Shown here: one piece after another, positions 42,479 through 49,466 of the stretch
Position numbering within the stretch: the stretch's first letter is position 1
How the letters are laid out: each line of letters opens with the position of its first letter
Assembly: GCA_019114305.1 (NCBI GenBank)
Contig: DXFU01000082.1
Location: 1-49,466, forward strand
DNA length: 49,466 bases
From: Candidatus Hungatella pullicola
Lineage (GTDB): Bacteria; Bacillota; Clostridia; Lachnospirales; Lachnospiraceae
Direction of reading: 5' to 3'
Position numbers and translations under genes: made by a program
Notes under the pieces: model-generated
What the model was told of the DNA's origin: nothing
Database searches by the model: none
What the model saw: only the letters and a program-made list of their open reading frames with translations

Positions 42479-45400
42479 CTACTGATCCAAATCTTCTTCT
42501 ATCAGGTTAACCGAAATCAGGGTGGATACGCCTTTTTCCTGCATGGTAATTCCGTACAGGCGGTCCGCCGCCACCATTGTGCCTCTTCGATGGGTAATTA
42601 CAATGAACTGAGTGTACCGGGTCAGCTTATGAAGGTATTTTGCAAACCGATCTACGTTGGAATCATCCAGTGCCGCCTCGATCTCATCCAGAAGACAGAA
42701 AGGAGACGGCTTCAGATTCTGAATAGCAAACAAGAGGGCTATAGCTGTAAGAGCCTTTTCGCCTCCAGACAGCTGCATCATATTCTGAAGCTTCTTTCCC
42801 GGAGGCTGGGAAATAATCTGAATTCCTGCTTCCAATAAGTCTTCCCCTTCCACCAGCTCCAAAGTTCCTTTTCCACCGCCGAACAATTCTTTAAATACCT
42901 TGTCAAATTCTTTCCGAATCTCTTGAAATTTCTCCTCAAACTGAACTCTCATTCCCCGATCCAGCTGGTCGATCAGATCCAGAAGGGTCTTCTCCGCCTC
43001 CACCAGATCATCGTGCTGGGTCTTCATAAATTCATACCGCTGAGAAATCTCCTTATAGTCTTCAATGGCGTTTACGTTTACATTTCCCAAACGTCGGATA
43101 TCTTCTCTTAAAGAAGCCGACATTTTTCTCAGCTGAGGCAGCGGCACATTCTCCTCCCACCTAAGAGCCTGGGCGGAAGAGAAAGTAAGTTCGTATTCCT
43201 TCCACATATAATCCGTCTGGGCTTCCAGCCGTTCATTCAGCTTTTCCATCTGATTATCCAAGCGGAACATCTCTCTGTCCAAAAGAGCAGTCCTGTTATT
43301 AAACTCTTCCCTCTTCTGAAACAGTTCTTTCTGCCGTCCCGAATTGGCTTCCTTATGGCTCCGCTTCTCCCTCACCGTCCGATCAAAGGATTTCTCCTCC
43401 GCGCCGGCATCAGCAGCCTCCTGCCTCAGATCTTCTATTCCTCTCTTTTTCTCTTCAATGGCCTGCCTGGAGTTTTCTTCCCCTCCCTCAAGCCCGGACA
43501 GCTCCTGTTTCAGACGTTTTTCTTCTTCCCGGATACGGGAAAGGTTTGCCTGGACAAAGTCTGTCTTTTGCCTTAAATTGGAGCTTTCCATCTGAATCTG
43601 TGACAGATTGGCAGCCAGATCTTCCCTTTCCTTTTTAGCAATTTCCAGAGCGGTATTCCACTGTTCCAGTGAAACATTGGTCTCCTGGTTTCTCCCTTCC
43701 AGTTCTTTCATACTCTGCTCTAAATTTTTAAGGGTTTCGGTAATCTCTCTAATCTGTTCCTCCAGCTGTCCGTTTTCTCTCTCCAAATCCCCGTAGGAAT
43801 CTTTAATTTCTCTCTTTTTATCTTCAATTCTGGATATTTGGTTCTGTACTGTATTCTGATTTAAATACAGGTTCTGCTTTTTCACCCGAAGTTCCTCTTC
43901 CGTCTCCCGGCTCTCTGTAAGCAGTCCTTCATTGACCGCCAGATCCTTTTCAATCAGCTCCACATCCAGAACAGCCTTTTTACAGGCTGCCTCCAGTTCA
44001 TCGATTTCCCTCTTTCTTCCCAGAAGATTGCTGGTATTCTTAAAAGCACCTCCTGTCATGGAACCTCCGGGACTTAAAAGCTCTCCCTCCAGTGTAACAA
44101 TTCTTAAAGAATACTGATATTTTCTGGCCAGGGCAACCGCGTTGTCTACGGTATCAGCCACCACCACACGTCCCAAAAGATAGCGGAGAAGTCCTTCATA
44201 TTCCGGCCTGGCCTTTACCAGAGTATTGGCAAGGCCTAAAACTCCAGGCTCCTTTAACGCCTTCTCCTGAGTGAAGGTATTTCTGTTCCCAATACTTGTA
44301 AGAGGGAGAAAAGTGGCCCGACCGTATTTATTTTTTTTCAAATATTCAATGAGCCGTTCGGCTGTCTGCTCAGAATCAGTTACCACATTCTGAATACTTC
44401 CTCCAAGGGCCGTTTCAACTGCCACCTCATACTTTTTCTCCACAGTAATCAGGTCTGCCACTACTCCATGGATTCCATGGATTCGATCTCTGGTTTCCAT
44501 AACCCGCCGAATACTGCCTCCATACCCCTCATACCGCTCTGCCAGGTTTTGAAGAGACTCCAGTTTTGTCCGGTTGGTATGATATTCCTGCTGTTTGTCG
44601 TTCAGCCTCTTTCCCAGTCTCTTCGCCTCCGCCTCCAGTTCCTCTGTCCTGTTCTGTGCCTGGGCTTCCTCAATTTCAATCTGACTTATTGCCTGACCGG
44701 TTTCTTCTGCCTGGCGGTTAAATTCTGTCAGCTGAATGTCCTGCTCTGACTCATCGCTTTTATACTTTAACAGCTGCTGGCATACCTGAGACCGTCTTAC
44801 ATTTACCTGTTCCAGCATGGTTTCATATCTCTGCTGTCTGGAGGCCAGAGATGTTTTCTGATTTAACGTATCAATCAGGCTTCCCTTTCCGGCATCAATG
44901 GAATGTTCCAGCCTGCCAATCTGACCTTCCTTTTCAGCCACCTGGCTTCTGGCTGCTCCCAGGCGTCCGTCTGTTTCCTGCTCCTGCTGCCATAGCTCCT
45001 GTCTTTCCGTCTCATAGGAAAGAGTCTGATTCTTCTTCTCCTCCAGCTCAGACCGGATCGCTTCCATACGCTGACGAATGTGTTCTCCATTCATCCTCTC
45101 CGTGTTGATCTGCTCCTCCAGCACATGAATCTGTCCTTCCAAACTGTTTTTCTTCATTGCAGCCTGGGAGGCAGCCTGAACAGCCTGATCAATTTCCTTG
45201 TCCAGGCTGGCCAGAAGCTGGTCCAAAGCGTCATGCTCCAGACGAAGAGACTCTGAGGAATGTTTTGTCTCTTCCATGTCTTTGGATACAATGGCAGCCT
45301 TCTCTTCCAGTTCTTTTTTCTGGTCTCGAATCTCTCTTTCCTCAGACAGAAATACATTTGCTTCCAGATTTCTCAGTTCTTCCCTTAGTCTTAAATATTC

Positions 45401-46039
45401 CCTGGCTGTCTCAGACTGTTTGGCCAAAGGCCCCACCTGCTTCTCCAGTTCAGAAAGGATATCGTTGACACGAACCAGATTCTGTTTTTCATCCTCCAGC
45501 TTTTTCTGGGTAATGGCTTTGCGGCGTTTGAATTTTACAATTCCTGCCGCTTCATCAAACAATTCACGTCTCTCTTCCGGCCGTCCGCTGAGAATTTTGT
45601 CAATCTGCCCCTGTCCAATAATGGAGTATCCTTCCTTGCCAATACCGGTGTCATAAAACAGCTCCTGAATATCCTTCAGTCTGCATGCACTTCCATTGAT
45701 CATATACTCGCTCTCTCCAGACCGATAAACCCGTCTGGAAACCGTCACCTGATCATACTCTATGGCCAGCTGATGATCCGAATTGTCAAGGGTTATGGCT
45801 ACATAGGCAAATCCCTGAGGCTTTCTGGTCTCTGTTCCCGCAAAAATCACATCCTGCATACTGGAGCTTCGAAGCTGCTTTACCTTCTGTTCCCCCAGAA
45901 CCCATCTCACTGCATCGGCCACATTGCTTTTTCCGCTTCCATTGGGACCCACGATTCCCGTAATTCCATTGTGGAATTCAAACACGATTTTGTTTGCAAA
46001 GGATTTAAATCCCTGAATTTCAATACTTTTTAAATACAT
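42479..46039 (-). CDS. smc: Chromosome segregation protein SMC
   Basis: The condensin core ATPase, 1186 aa. Head N: Walker A GPNGSGKSN (about 32-40). Two long coiled coils flank a hinge at about 500-680 (GIHGVVADLITVEKKYE, ATFLPLTSI). Head C: signature LSGGEKALTAIALLFA and Walker B FCLLDEIEAALDD near 1095-1130. Length is typical, with no frameshift. The partners ScpA and ScpB are not in the window. The start is preceded by a weak AGGACT. It lies 15 bp after rnc. Confidence 0.98.
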   Translation of the reverse strand: MYLKSIEIQGFKSFANKIVFEFHNGITGIVGPNGSGKSNVADAVRWVLGEQKVKQLRSSSMQDVIFAGTETRKPQGFAYVAITLDNSDHQLAIEYDQVTVSRRVYRSGESEYMINGSACRLKDIQELFYDTGIGKEGYSIIGQGQIDKILSGRPEERRELFDEAAGIVKFKRRKAITQKKLEDEKQNLVRVNDILSELEKQVGPLAKQSETAREYLRLREELRNLEANVFLSEEREIRDQKKELEEKAAIVSKDMEETKHSSESLRLEHDALDQLLASLDKEIDQAVQAASQAAMKKNSLEGQIHVLEEQINTERMNGEHIRQRMEAIRSELEEKKNQTLSYETERQELWQQEQETDGRLGAARSQVAEKEGQIGRLEHSIDAGKGSLIDTLNQKTSLASRQQRYETMLEQVNVRRSQVCQQLLKYKSDESEQDIQLTEFNRQAEETGQAISQIEIEEAQAQNRTEELEAEAKRLGKRLNDKQQEYHTNRTKLESLQNLAERYEGYGGSIRRVMETRDRIHGIHGVVADLITVEKKYEVAVETALGGSIQNVVTDSEQTAERLIEYLKKNKYGRATFLPLTSIGNRNTFTQEKALKEPGVLGLANTLVKARPEYEGLLRYLLGRVVVADTVDNAVALARKYQYSLRIVTLEGELLSPGGSMTGGAFKNTSNLLGRKREIDELEAACKKAVLDVELIEKDLAVNEGLLTESRETEEELRVKKQNLYLNQNTVQNQISRIEDKKREIKDSYGDLERENGQLEEQIREITETLKNLEQSMKELEGRNQETNVSLEQWNTALEIAKKEREDLAANLSQIQMESSNLRQKTDFVQANLSRIREEEKRLKQELSGLEGGEENSRQAIEEKKRGIEDLRQEAADAGAEEKSFDRTVREKRSHKEANSGRQKELFQKREEFNNRTALLDREMFRLDNQMEKLNERLEAQTDYMWKEYELTFSSAQALRWEENVPLPQLRKMSASLREDIRRLGNVNVNAIEDYKEISQRYEFMKTQHDDLVEAEKTLLDLIDQLDRGMRVQFEEKFQEIRKEFDKVFKELFGGGKGTLELVEGEDLLEAGIQIISQPPGKKLQNMMQLSGGEKALTAIALLFAIQNLKPSPFCLLDEIEAALDDSNVDRFAKYLHKLTRYTQFIVITHRRGTMVAADRLYGITMQEKGVSTLISVNLIEEDLDQ

Positions 46040-46053
46040 AGTCCTGGTGGCCC

Positions 46054-46758
46054 TTAAGGTCTGCCTTTCTCTTCCATATTCTTAAGCTTCAGAATTCCAT
46101 GGTAAGCAGCCAGCTGTTCCGCCCCTTTCTTTGTACGGCCTTGGCCCCTTCCCACCTCCTGACCTCCAATTAAGGCCCTGGATTCAAACAGCTTATTGTG
46201 ATCCGGCCCCTCTTCCTTGAGAAGCTCGTAAGTAAGAGGTTCTTCCGTCTGTCCCTGAACAATTTCCTGCAGGATAGTCTTGCTATCATAAAAGAGCTGC
46301 TTATGCTCCATATCATTCATAATAAAACGCAGAATAAACTCTTTTGCATTAGCAAAACCACCATCTAGATAAATCCCCCCGATTAAAGCTTCCATGGCGT
46401 CTGACACAACGGAAGCCCTTCCCCGTCCTCCTGTGGATTCCTCCCCTTTGCCCAGGAGAAGATACTCCCCAAGATGAATGTCCTCCGCACAGTAGGCCAG
46501 CGTAGGTTCGCAGACCATACTGGCCCTTGTCTTAGTCAGATTTCCCTCAGGCATATCGGGAAATTTGTGATAAAGGAAATCACTGGACACCAGCTCCAGC
46601 ACAGCATCTCCTAAAAACTCCAAACGCTCATTGCAGGCTTCCTTTCCAAGGCGGTGTTCATTGGCATAGGAGCTGTGGGTCATGGCCCGGGTAAGAAACT
46701 CTCTGTTATTAAATTTATACCCTATGGTCTGTTCTAACTCTCTCAAATTTCTGCTCAT
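46054..46758 (-). CDS. rnc: Ribonuclease III
   Basis: A double-strand-specific endoribonuclease for rRNA and mRNA processing, 234 aa. Catalytic domain: NERLEFLGDAVLELV, with the acidic residues of the RNase III signature, and a second acidic segment DAMEALIGGIYLDGG. The C-terminal dsRNA-binding domain holds GRGQGRTKKGAEQLAAYHGI. The start chosen is the ATG after AAGGA at 7 bp; an ATG five codons upstream has no ribosome site. The hairpin at 46776-46821 lies just upstream. Confidence 0.96.
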   Translation of the reverse strand: MSRNLRELEQTIGYKFNNREFLTRAMTHSSYANEHRLGKEACNERLEFLGDAVLELVSSDFLYHKFPDMPEGNLTKTRASMVCEPTLAYCAEDIHLGEYLLLGKGEESTGGRGRASVVSDAMEALIGGIYLDGGFANAKEFILRFIMNDMEHKQLFYDSKTILQEIVQGQTEEPLTYELLKEEGPDHNKLFESRALIGGQEVGRGQGRTKKGAEQLAAYHGILKLKNMEEKGRP

Positions 46759-46775
46759 ATCTGTTCCTTCCATGT

Positions 46776-46821
46776 AAAAATAAGGTGCTGCGAAAAGGCG
46801 TTTTGACTGCCCCGCAACACC
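46776..46821 (-). terminator. Hairpin with T tract between acpP and rnc (attenuator or processing site)
   Basis: On the minus strand, GGTGTTGCG pairs with CGCAGCACC (one G-U), with inner GGGC/GCCT-type pairs. It is followed by TTATTTTT. It lies between the acpP stop and rnc and would allow acpP mRNA to be made in excess of rnc-smc-ftsY. Placement ahead of rnc also fits an RNase III self-processing site, as known in E. coli (inference). Confidence 0.65.
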
Positions 46822-46828
46822 CCGTTTA

Positions 46829-47059
46829 TTAATTCAGAGCATTTCTGATCTGCTCTACTGCATCGCTGACTGTGGCAATGTTTTCCGCTACCTCGTTTGG
46901 AATCTCAATGTCAAATTCCTCTTCAATGCCCATAATGATCTGGAAAATATCCAGGGAATCCGCACCCAGATCATCCACAAAAGTAGCGTTCATGGTGATC
47001 TCATCGGCATCAATGTTTAATACCTCAGCAATAATGTCCTTTAACTTTTCAAACTCCAT
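46829..47059 (-). CDS. acpP: Acyl carrier protein
   Basis: The carrier for fatty-acid synthesis, 76 aa. The phosphopantetheine Ser is S35 in GADSLD. Helix II ([23 protein letters not shown]) is acidic as usual; Ile39-Phe-Gln replaces the usual Thr/Val-Glu sequence after DSLD, a mild variation. GAGGAGGTTTTTT precedes the ATG. It lies between plsX and rnc, and abundant ACP expression is consistent with the hairpin after it. Confidence 0.97.
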   Translation of the reverse strand: MEFEKLKDIIAEVLNIDADEITMNATFVDDLGADSLDIFQIIMGIEEEFDIEIPNEVAENIATVSDAVEQIRNALN

Positions 47060-47074
47060 AAAAAACCTCCTCTA

Positions 47075-48082
47075 TTATTCTGATTTTCCTTCTGTCAGGC
47101 TTTCCCTGATCTTTTCATTGATTTTTTGTTCTTTGAAAGTGACGCACTGCAGAATAGAATTACGAACCTCAAGCGCTTTGGAATTTCCATGGGTTTTTAC
47201 AACCAGACCTTTTAATCCCAGAAGAGGAGCTCCCCCATACTGAGAAGCATCAAAAGATTTAAGGGTTTTCTTCAAAGCCGGCTTCACTAAAAGGGCACCG
47301 ATTTTACTTCTAAGGCTCTCCATCATACCTGCTTTTACCATGGAAAGAAGAGTGGCTCCCACACCTTCATACAGCTTAAGAATTACATTTCCAACAAAGG
47401 CTTCACAGACAATTACATCGGCTCCGCCGTGAGGAATCTCTCTGGCTTCTATGCTTCCGATAAAATTAATATCTTCGCATTCCTTAAGCAAAGGGAAAGT
47501 CTCCTTTACCAGAGCATTTCCCTTTTCCTCTTCTGCTCCGATATTTACAATGGCTACTCTTGGATTTTTAATCCCCACCACATGTTCCATATAAATAGAA
47601 CCCATCCGGGCGAACTGAACCAGATGAGATGGTCTGGCATCTACATTAGCGCCGCAGTCAATGAGAAGAGACACTCCTTTTTCTGTGGGGATCAGAGGTG
47701 CCAGAGGGGGACGTTCCACACCCTTGATTCTGCCAACCAGAACCTGGCCGCCTACTAAAATAGCTCCGGAGCTGCCGGCGGATACAAAGGCATCTGCTTC
47801 CTTATTCTTTACCAGATTCATCCCAACTACAATGGAAGAATCCTTTTTCTTCCGAATGGCGTTAACGGGGGGCTCCTCTGTTTTAATCACCTCAGTGGCA
47901 TTGACAATTTCTATCTGTTCCTTTTTATAAGTATGCTTCTTCAGCTCCTCTGATACAACTTTTTCCTGTCCCACCAGAAGAACTTTTATGTCCTTATTGG
48001 CATTTACCGCGTCCACAGCGCCGGCAACCATCTCGACCGGAGCGTAATCACCGCCCATAGCATCTACCGCTACCTTTATCAT
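47075..48082 (-). CDS. plsX: Phosphate acyltransferase PlsX
   Basis: Converts acyl-ACP to acyl-phosphate for phosphatidic acid synthesis, 335 aa. It opens IKVAVDAMGGDYAP. SSGAILVGGQVLVGRIKGVERP, LIDCGANVDARP and SKIGALLVKPALKK are typical. The start chosen is the ATG 7 bp after AGGGG; the promoter at 48126-48154 places about 37 nt upstream of it. It heads the acpP-rnc-smc-ftsY unit. FapR, which often precedes plsX, is absent. Confidence 0.96.
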   Translation of the reverse strand: MIKVAVDAMGGDYAPVEMVAGAVDAVNANKDIKVLLVGQEKVVSEELKKHTYKKEQIEIVNATEVIKTEEPPVNAIRKKKDSSIVVGMNLVKNKEADAFVSAGSSGAILVGGQVLVGRIKGVERPPLAPLIPTEKGVSLLIDCGANVDARPSHLVQFARMGSIYMEHVVGIKNPRVAIVNIGAEEEKGNALVKETFPLLKECEDINFIGSIEAREIPHGGADVIVCEAFVGNVILKLYEGVGATLLSMVKAGMMESLRSKIGALLVKPALKKTLKSFDASQYGGAPLLGLKGLVVKTHGNSKALEVRNSILQCVTFKEQKINEKIRESLTEGKSE

Positions 48083-48125
48083 TATGCTTCCCCTTTCCAG
48101 CATTTATCTTCACAATCTATTACAT

Positions 48126-48154
48126 AATATACTAGATATTATTCCATAAATCAA
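48126..48154 (-). promoter_or_regulatory. Promoter of plsX-acpP
   Basis: On the minus strand, -35 TTGATT (48149-48154), a 17 bp spacer and -10 TATATT (48126-48131). No convincing FapR palindrome was seen near it. The 200 bp between plsX and rpmF otherwise holds only AT-rich DNA and the divergent rpmF promoter. Confidence 0.65.
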
Positions 48155-48248
48155 TAATAAATTCAGCCTCTCCCCCTGCCTCTCAAATTACAAAATCTGC
48201 TGTTTTTTGCTGTAAAGGAATTTTACTTTACAGATTTCCATAAAATGC

Positions 48249-48277
48249 TTGACAATAAATTTACCCTTTTGTATAAT
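48249..48277 (+). promoter_or_regulatory. Sigma-A promoter of rpmF
   Basis: Consensus -35 TTGACA (48249-48254), a 17 bp spacer and consensus -10 TATAAT (48272-48277), with a leader of about 22 nt to rpmF. Confidence 0.92.
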
Positions 48278-48305
48278 AGCCACATGTGCTTAAGGAGGTG
48301 TTAAC

Positions 48306-48488
48306 ATGTCTATCTGTCCAAAGAATAAATCTTCTAAGTCAAGAAGAGATAAAAGAAGAGCAAACTGGAAGATGAGTGCTCCAAATCTGGTGAAATGCAG
48401 CAAATGCGGCGAGCTCATGATGCCACACAGAGTATGCAAGGCCTGCGGTTCTTACAACAAGAGAGAAATCGTAAAAGTTGAAGACTAA
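48306..48488 (+). CDS. rpmF: 50S ribosomal protein L32
   Basis: A large-subunit ribosomal protein of 60 aa. It is the zinc-binding (C+) form: C31, C34, C44 and C47 intact in CSKCGE and CKACGSY. The basic N terminus CPKNKSSKSRRDKRRANWKM is typical. AAGGAGGTGTTAAC precedes the ATG. DUF177 (yceD), which often precedes rpmF, is absent. It has its own promoter and terminator. Confidence 0.97.
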   Translation: MSICPKNKSSKSRRDKRRANWKMSAPNLVKCSKCGELMMPHRVCKACGSYNKREIVKVED

Positions 48489-48518
48489 TCGCAGGATTGG
48501 AGACTGATAAAGTTTAAG

Positions 48519-48547
48519 ACTCTCGGAAAAATCCGGGAGTTTTTTAT
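48519..48547 (+). terminator. Intrinsic terminator of rpmF
   Basis: ACTCTCGG pairs with CCGGGAGT (one G-U) around AAAAAT, followed by TTTTTAT. It lies 30 bp after the rpmF stop. Confidence 0.92.
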
Positions 48548-48585
48548 TTGCCCAAAATTGATAAACCCCCGTCCTCTCTCCTGCT

Positions 48586-48614
48586 GTGACACATTTGTCC
48601 ATTGCGCATATTAT
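48586..48614 (+). promoter_or_regulatory. Probable promoter of the VWA gene
   Basis: -35 GTGACA (48586-48591), a 17 bp spacer and -10 TATTAT (48609-48614). The predicted transcription start falls in the palindrome at 48620-48635. Confidence 0.6.
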
Positions 48615-48619
48615 AAACC

Positions 48620-48635
48620 ATGGACACCTGTCCAT
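48620..48635. promoter_or_regulatory. Palindromic operator-like site before the VWA gene
   Basis: ATGGACA-CC-TGTCCAT is a perfect 7 bp inverted repeat placed on the predicted transcription start. A third half-site, TGTCCAT, lies at 48596-48602, exactly 33 bp upstream of the second. A repressor target is a fair inference; no cognate regulator is in view. Confidence 0.45.
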
Positions 48636-48658
48636 AAAAAAAGCAGGAGGTATTTACT

Positions 48659-49378
48659 ATGGGAATTACCAATTCCAACAAACAAATAGACACCACAGCC
48701 ATTCAGTGCCAGGGAACCTTTAAGGTAACTTTGGCTCTGGCCGCAGCGCCGGATATTTCCTCCAATCCCACCGATATTGTCCTGATTCTTGACCGTTCAG
48801 GCAGTATGGCTGGCAGCCCTCTGGAAAACATGAAAATCGGCGCCGATACCTTTATAGACATTATTGATGAATCTACAGACAGTTCCCAGGATGGAACGAT
48901 CGGCTCCGGAAGCAGAATCGGCATTGTAAGCTTTGCTGAAACTGCTACGGCTGATACCCAGTTAATCACATCTGTAGCCGACTTAAAAACCGCTGTAGAC
49001 GGAATAACCGCAGGCGGCTCCACAAACCATGCAGACGCCTTTGAAACAGCCATGGGACTGTTTGATCCGCTTTCATCCAATGCCAAAGTCATGGTTATGT
49101 TTACAGACGGCAAAACCACCGCAGGTCCGCCCCCTTCTCCGGTAGCGGCAGCTGCCAGAGCTATGGGCATTGTTATATACTGCATTGGCCTTATTGGCTC
49201 AGACGGTATTGACGTAGCTGTGCTCAATGACTGGGCCACTGATCCGGATGCTTCCCATGTGGCAGTAACTCCGGATGAGCAGGATTTGGAGCAGCTGTTT
49301 GCGGATTTGGCGGCTAATATATCAAAGCCAGGAGCTACTGCAAATTCCAGTCGATTGGTGCGTCCATTCCAGAATTAG
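48659..49378 (+). CDS. von Willebrand factor A domain protein, 3' end disrupted by an IS insertion
   Basis: A 239 aa frame whose first 226 residues form a VWA domain. The MIDAS motif is complete: D45, S47 and S49 (LDRSGSMAG), T122 (GGSTNHADA) and D150 (FTDGKTT). No signal peptide is present. AGGAGG lies 8 bp before the ATG. From residue 227 the reading frame enters an IS end, and the last 13 residues are element-encoded. Related VWA proteins in Lachnospiraceae are, from memory, about twice as long, with a C-terminal Cys-rich region, so this copy is probably truncated. Function is unknown. Confidence 0.8.
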   Translation: MGITNSNKQIDTTAIQCQGTFKVTLALAAAPDISSNPTDIVLILDRSGSMAGSPLENMKIGADTFIDIIDESTDSSQDGTIGSGSRIGIVSFAETATADTQLITSVADLKTAVDGITAGGSTNHADAFETAMGLFDPLSSNAKVMVMFTDGKTTAGPPPSPVAAAARAMGIVIYCIGLIGSDGIDVAVLNDWATDPDASHVAVTPDEQDLEQLFADLAANISKPGATANSSRLVRPFQN

Positions 49379-49430
49379 CGGTGCACCTATTCTGAAATAG
49401 CGGTGCGCTGATTCCATTCTAAACGGTGCG
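49344..49430. repeat. Four tandem 22-23 bp imperfect repeats
   Basis: Units start at 49344, 49366, 49389 and 49411. Shared positions are ATTC(C/T) at the start and GGTGC(G/A) about 14-15 bases in. The period equals two helical turns, so the repeats face the same side of DNA, as for iterated protein-binding sites. Confidence 0.7.
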
Positions 49431-49440
49431 TTTTCTTTTA

Positions 49441-49466
49441 TAATGAACAATGAAACTCGTTCATTA
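49441..49466. repeat. Inverted repeat at window end
   Basis: TAATGAAC and GTTCATTA form a perfect 8 bp inverted repeat separated by 10 bases, ending exactly at the last base. A -10-like TATAAT (49439-49444) overlaps the left arm. It could be an operator or hairpin ahead of a transposase gene beyond the window. Confidence 0.4.

Larger units (their letters stand above)
49339..49466. mobile_element. Insertion sequence end, IS21-like, running off the window
   Basis: Starting at TGCAAATTCC, the sequence holds four imperfect direct repeats at 49344, 49366, 49389 and 49411, spaced 22, 23 and 22 bp, each beginning ATTC and containing GGTGCG or GGTGCA. A TG start and multiple internal transposase-binding repeats are features of IS21 family ends. 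It interrupts the VWA reading frame. No transposase is visible because the window ends. The family assignment is an inference from repeat style. Confidence 0.6.

Noticed and set aside
48104-48160. FapR operator before plsX
   Set aside because: AT-rich DNA with a partial ACTAG-like core, but no palindrome of the FapR type.
1-49466. CRISPR array, prophage, toxin-antitoxin or defence system
   Set aside because: No regularly spaced repeats, phage structural genes or paired small antitoxin-toxin frames were seen. The region is dominated by housekeeping genes.

Overview
The window reads as chromosomal DNA from a spore-forming anaerobic Firmicute, most likely a Lachnospiraceae-type Clostridium (inference). 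The support is: strong Shine-Dalgarno sites (GGAGG and variants) before almost every gene; sigma-A promoters of the TTGACA-N17-TATAAT type; sporulation genes (alpha/beta SASP, ylbJ, gerW); an oxygen-sensitive radical SAM maturase; and gene blocks shared in order with Bacillus subtilis (rqcH-yicC-gmk-rpoZ, rpmB-yloU-yloV-recG, acpP-rnc-smc-ftsY, rsmD-coaD). Coding density is very high. About 46 of 52 genes lie on the minus strand, so operons read right to left.

Layout by region. 1-172: the 5' end of a probable group II intron sitting directly behind the pepT terminator. 193-1419: pepT with its own promoter. 1541-7405: the histidine operon hisZ-G-D-B-A-IE, driven from a consensus promoter at 7473-7501. 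HisIE carries an extra, apparently degenerate HisF-like domain at its N terminus, and hisF, hisH and hisC are absent. 7498-15190: recU, pseudouridine synthases, a YgiQ radical SAM protein, a HAD phosphatase, a short-chain dehydrogenase and an RsmF-type rRNA methyltransferase. 15286-19047: an M23 peptidase divergent from ylbJ, then a coiled-coil protein, coaD, rsmD and a SASP. 19177-23681: a MoxR/DUF58/membrane protein/inositol-phosphatase operon plus a DUF975 protein. 23735-27897: recG, a DAK2 (FakA-like) kinase and an Asp23 protein. 28064-28249: rpmB on the plus strand. 28299-31423: a cluster of poorly characterised genes around gerW. 31446-36435: cinA, pgsA and rimO, then rpoZ, gmk and yicC. 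36573-39496: plus-strand rqcH and an anSME-like radical SAM enzyme. 39509-48082: the plsX-acpP-rnc-smc-ftsY block followed by threonine ammonia-lyase and yaaA. 48306-49378: rpmF and a von Willebrand A gene whose 3' end is replaced by an insertion-sequence end of IS21 type that runs off the window.

Most of the window is core metabolism, translation, chromosome segregation and membrane biogenesis. No complete defence island, prophage, CRISPR array, tRNA or rRNA was seen. The more unusual signals are the HisF-like pseudo-domain on HisIE, the intron at a terminator, a hairpin between acpP and rnc, a short membrane microprotein at 28299-28436, a family of unknown genes next to gerW, a palindromic operator-like site in front of the VWA gene, and four tandem 22-23 bp repeats at the IS end. 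Both window edges fall inside mobile elements, which suggests the window is a whole contig bounded by repeats.
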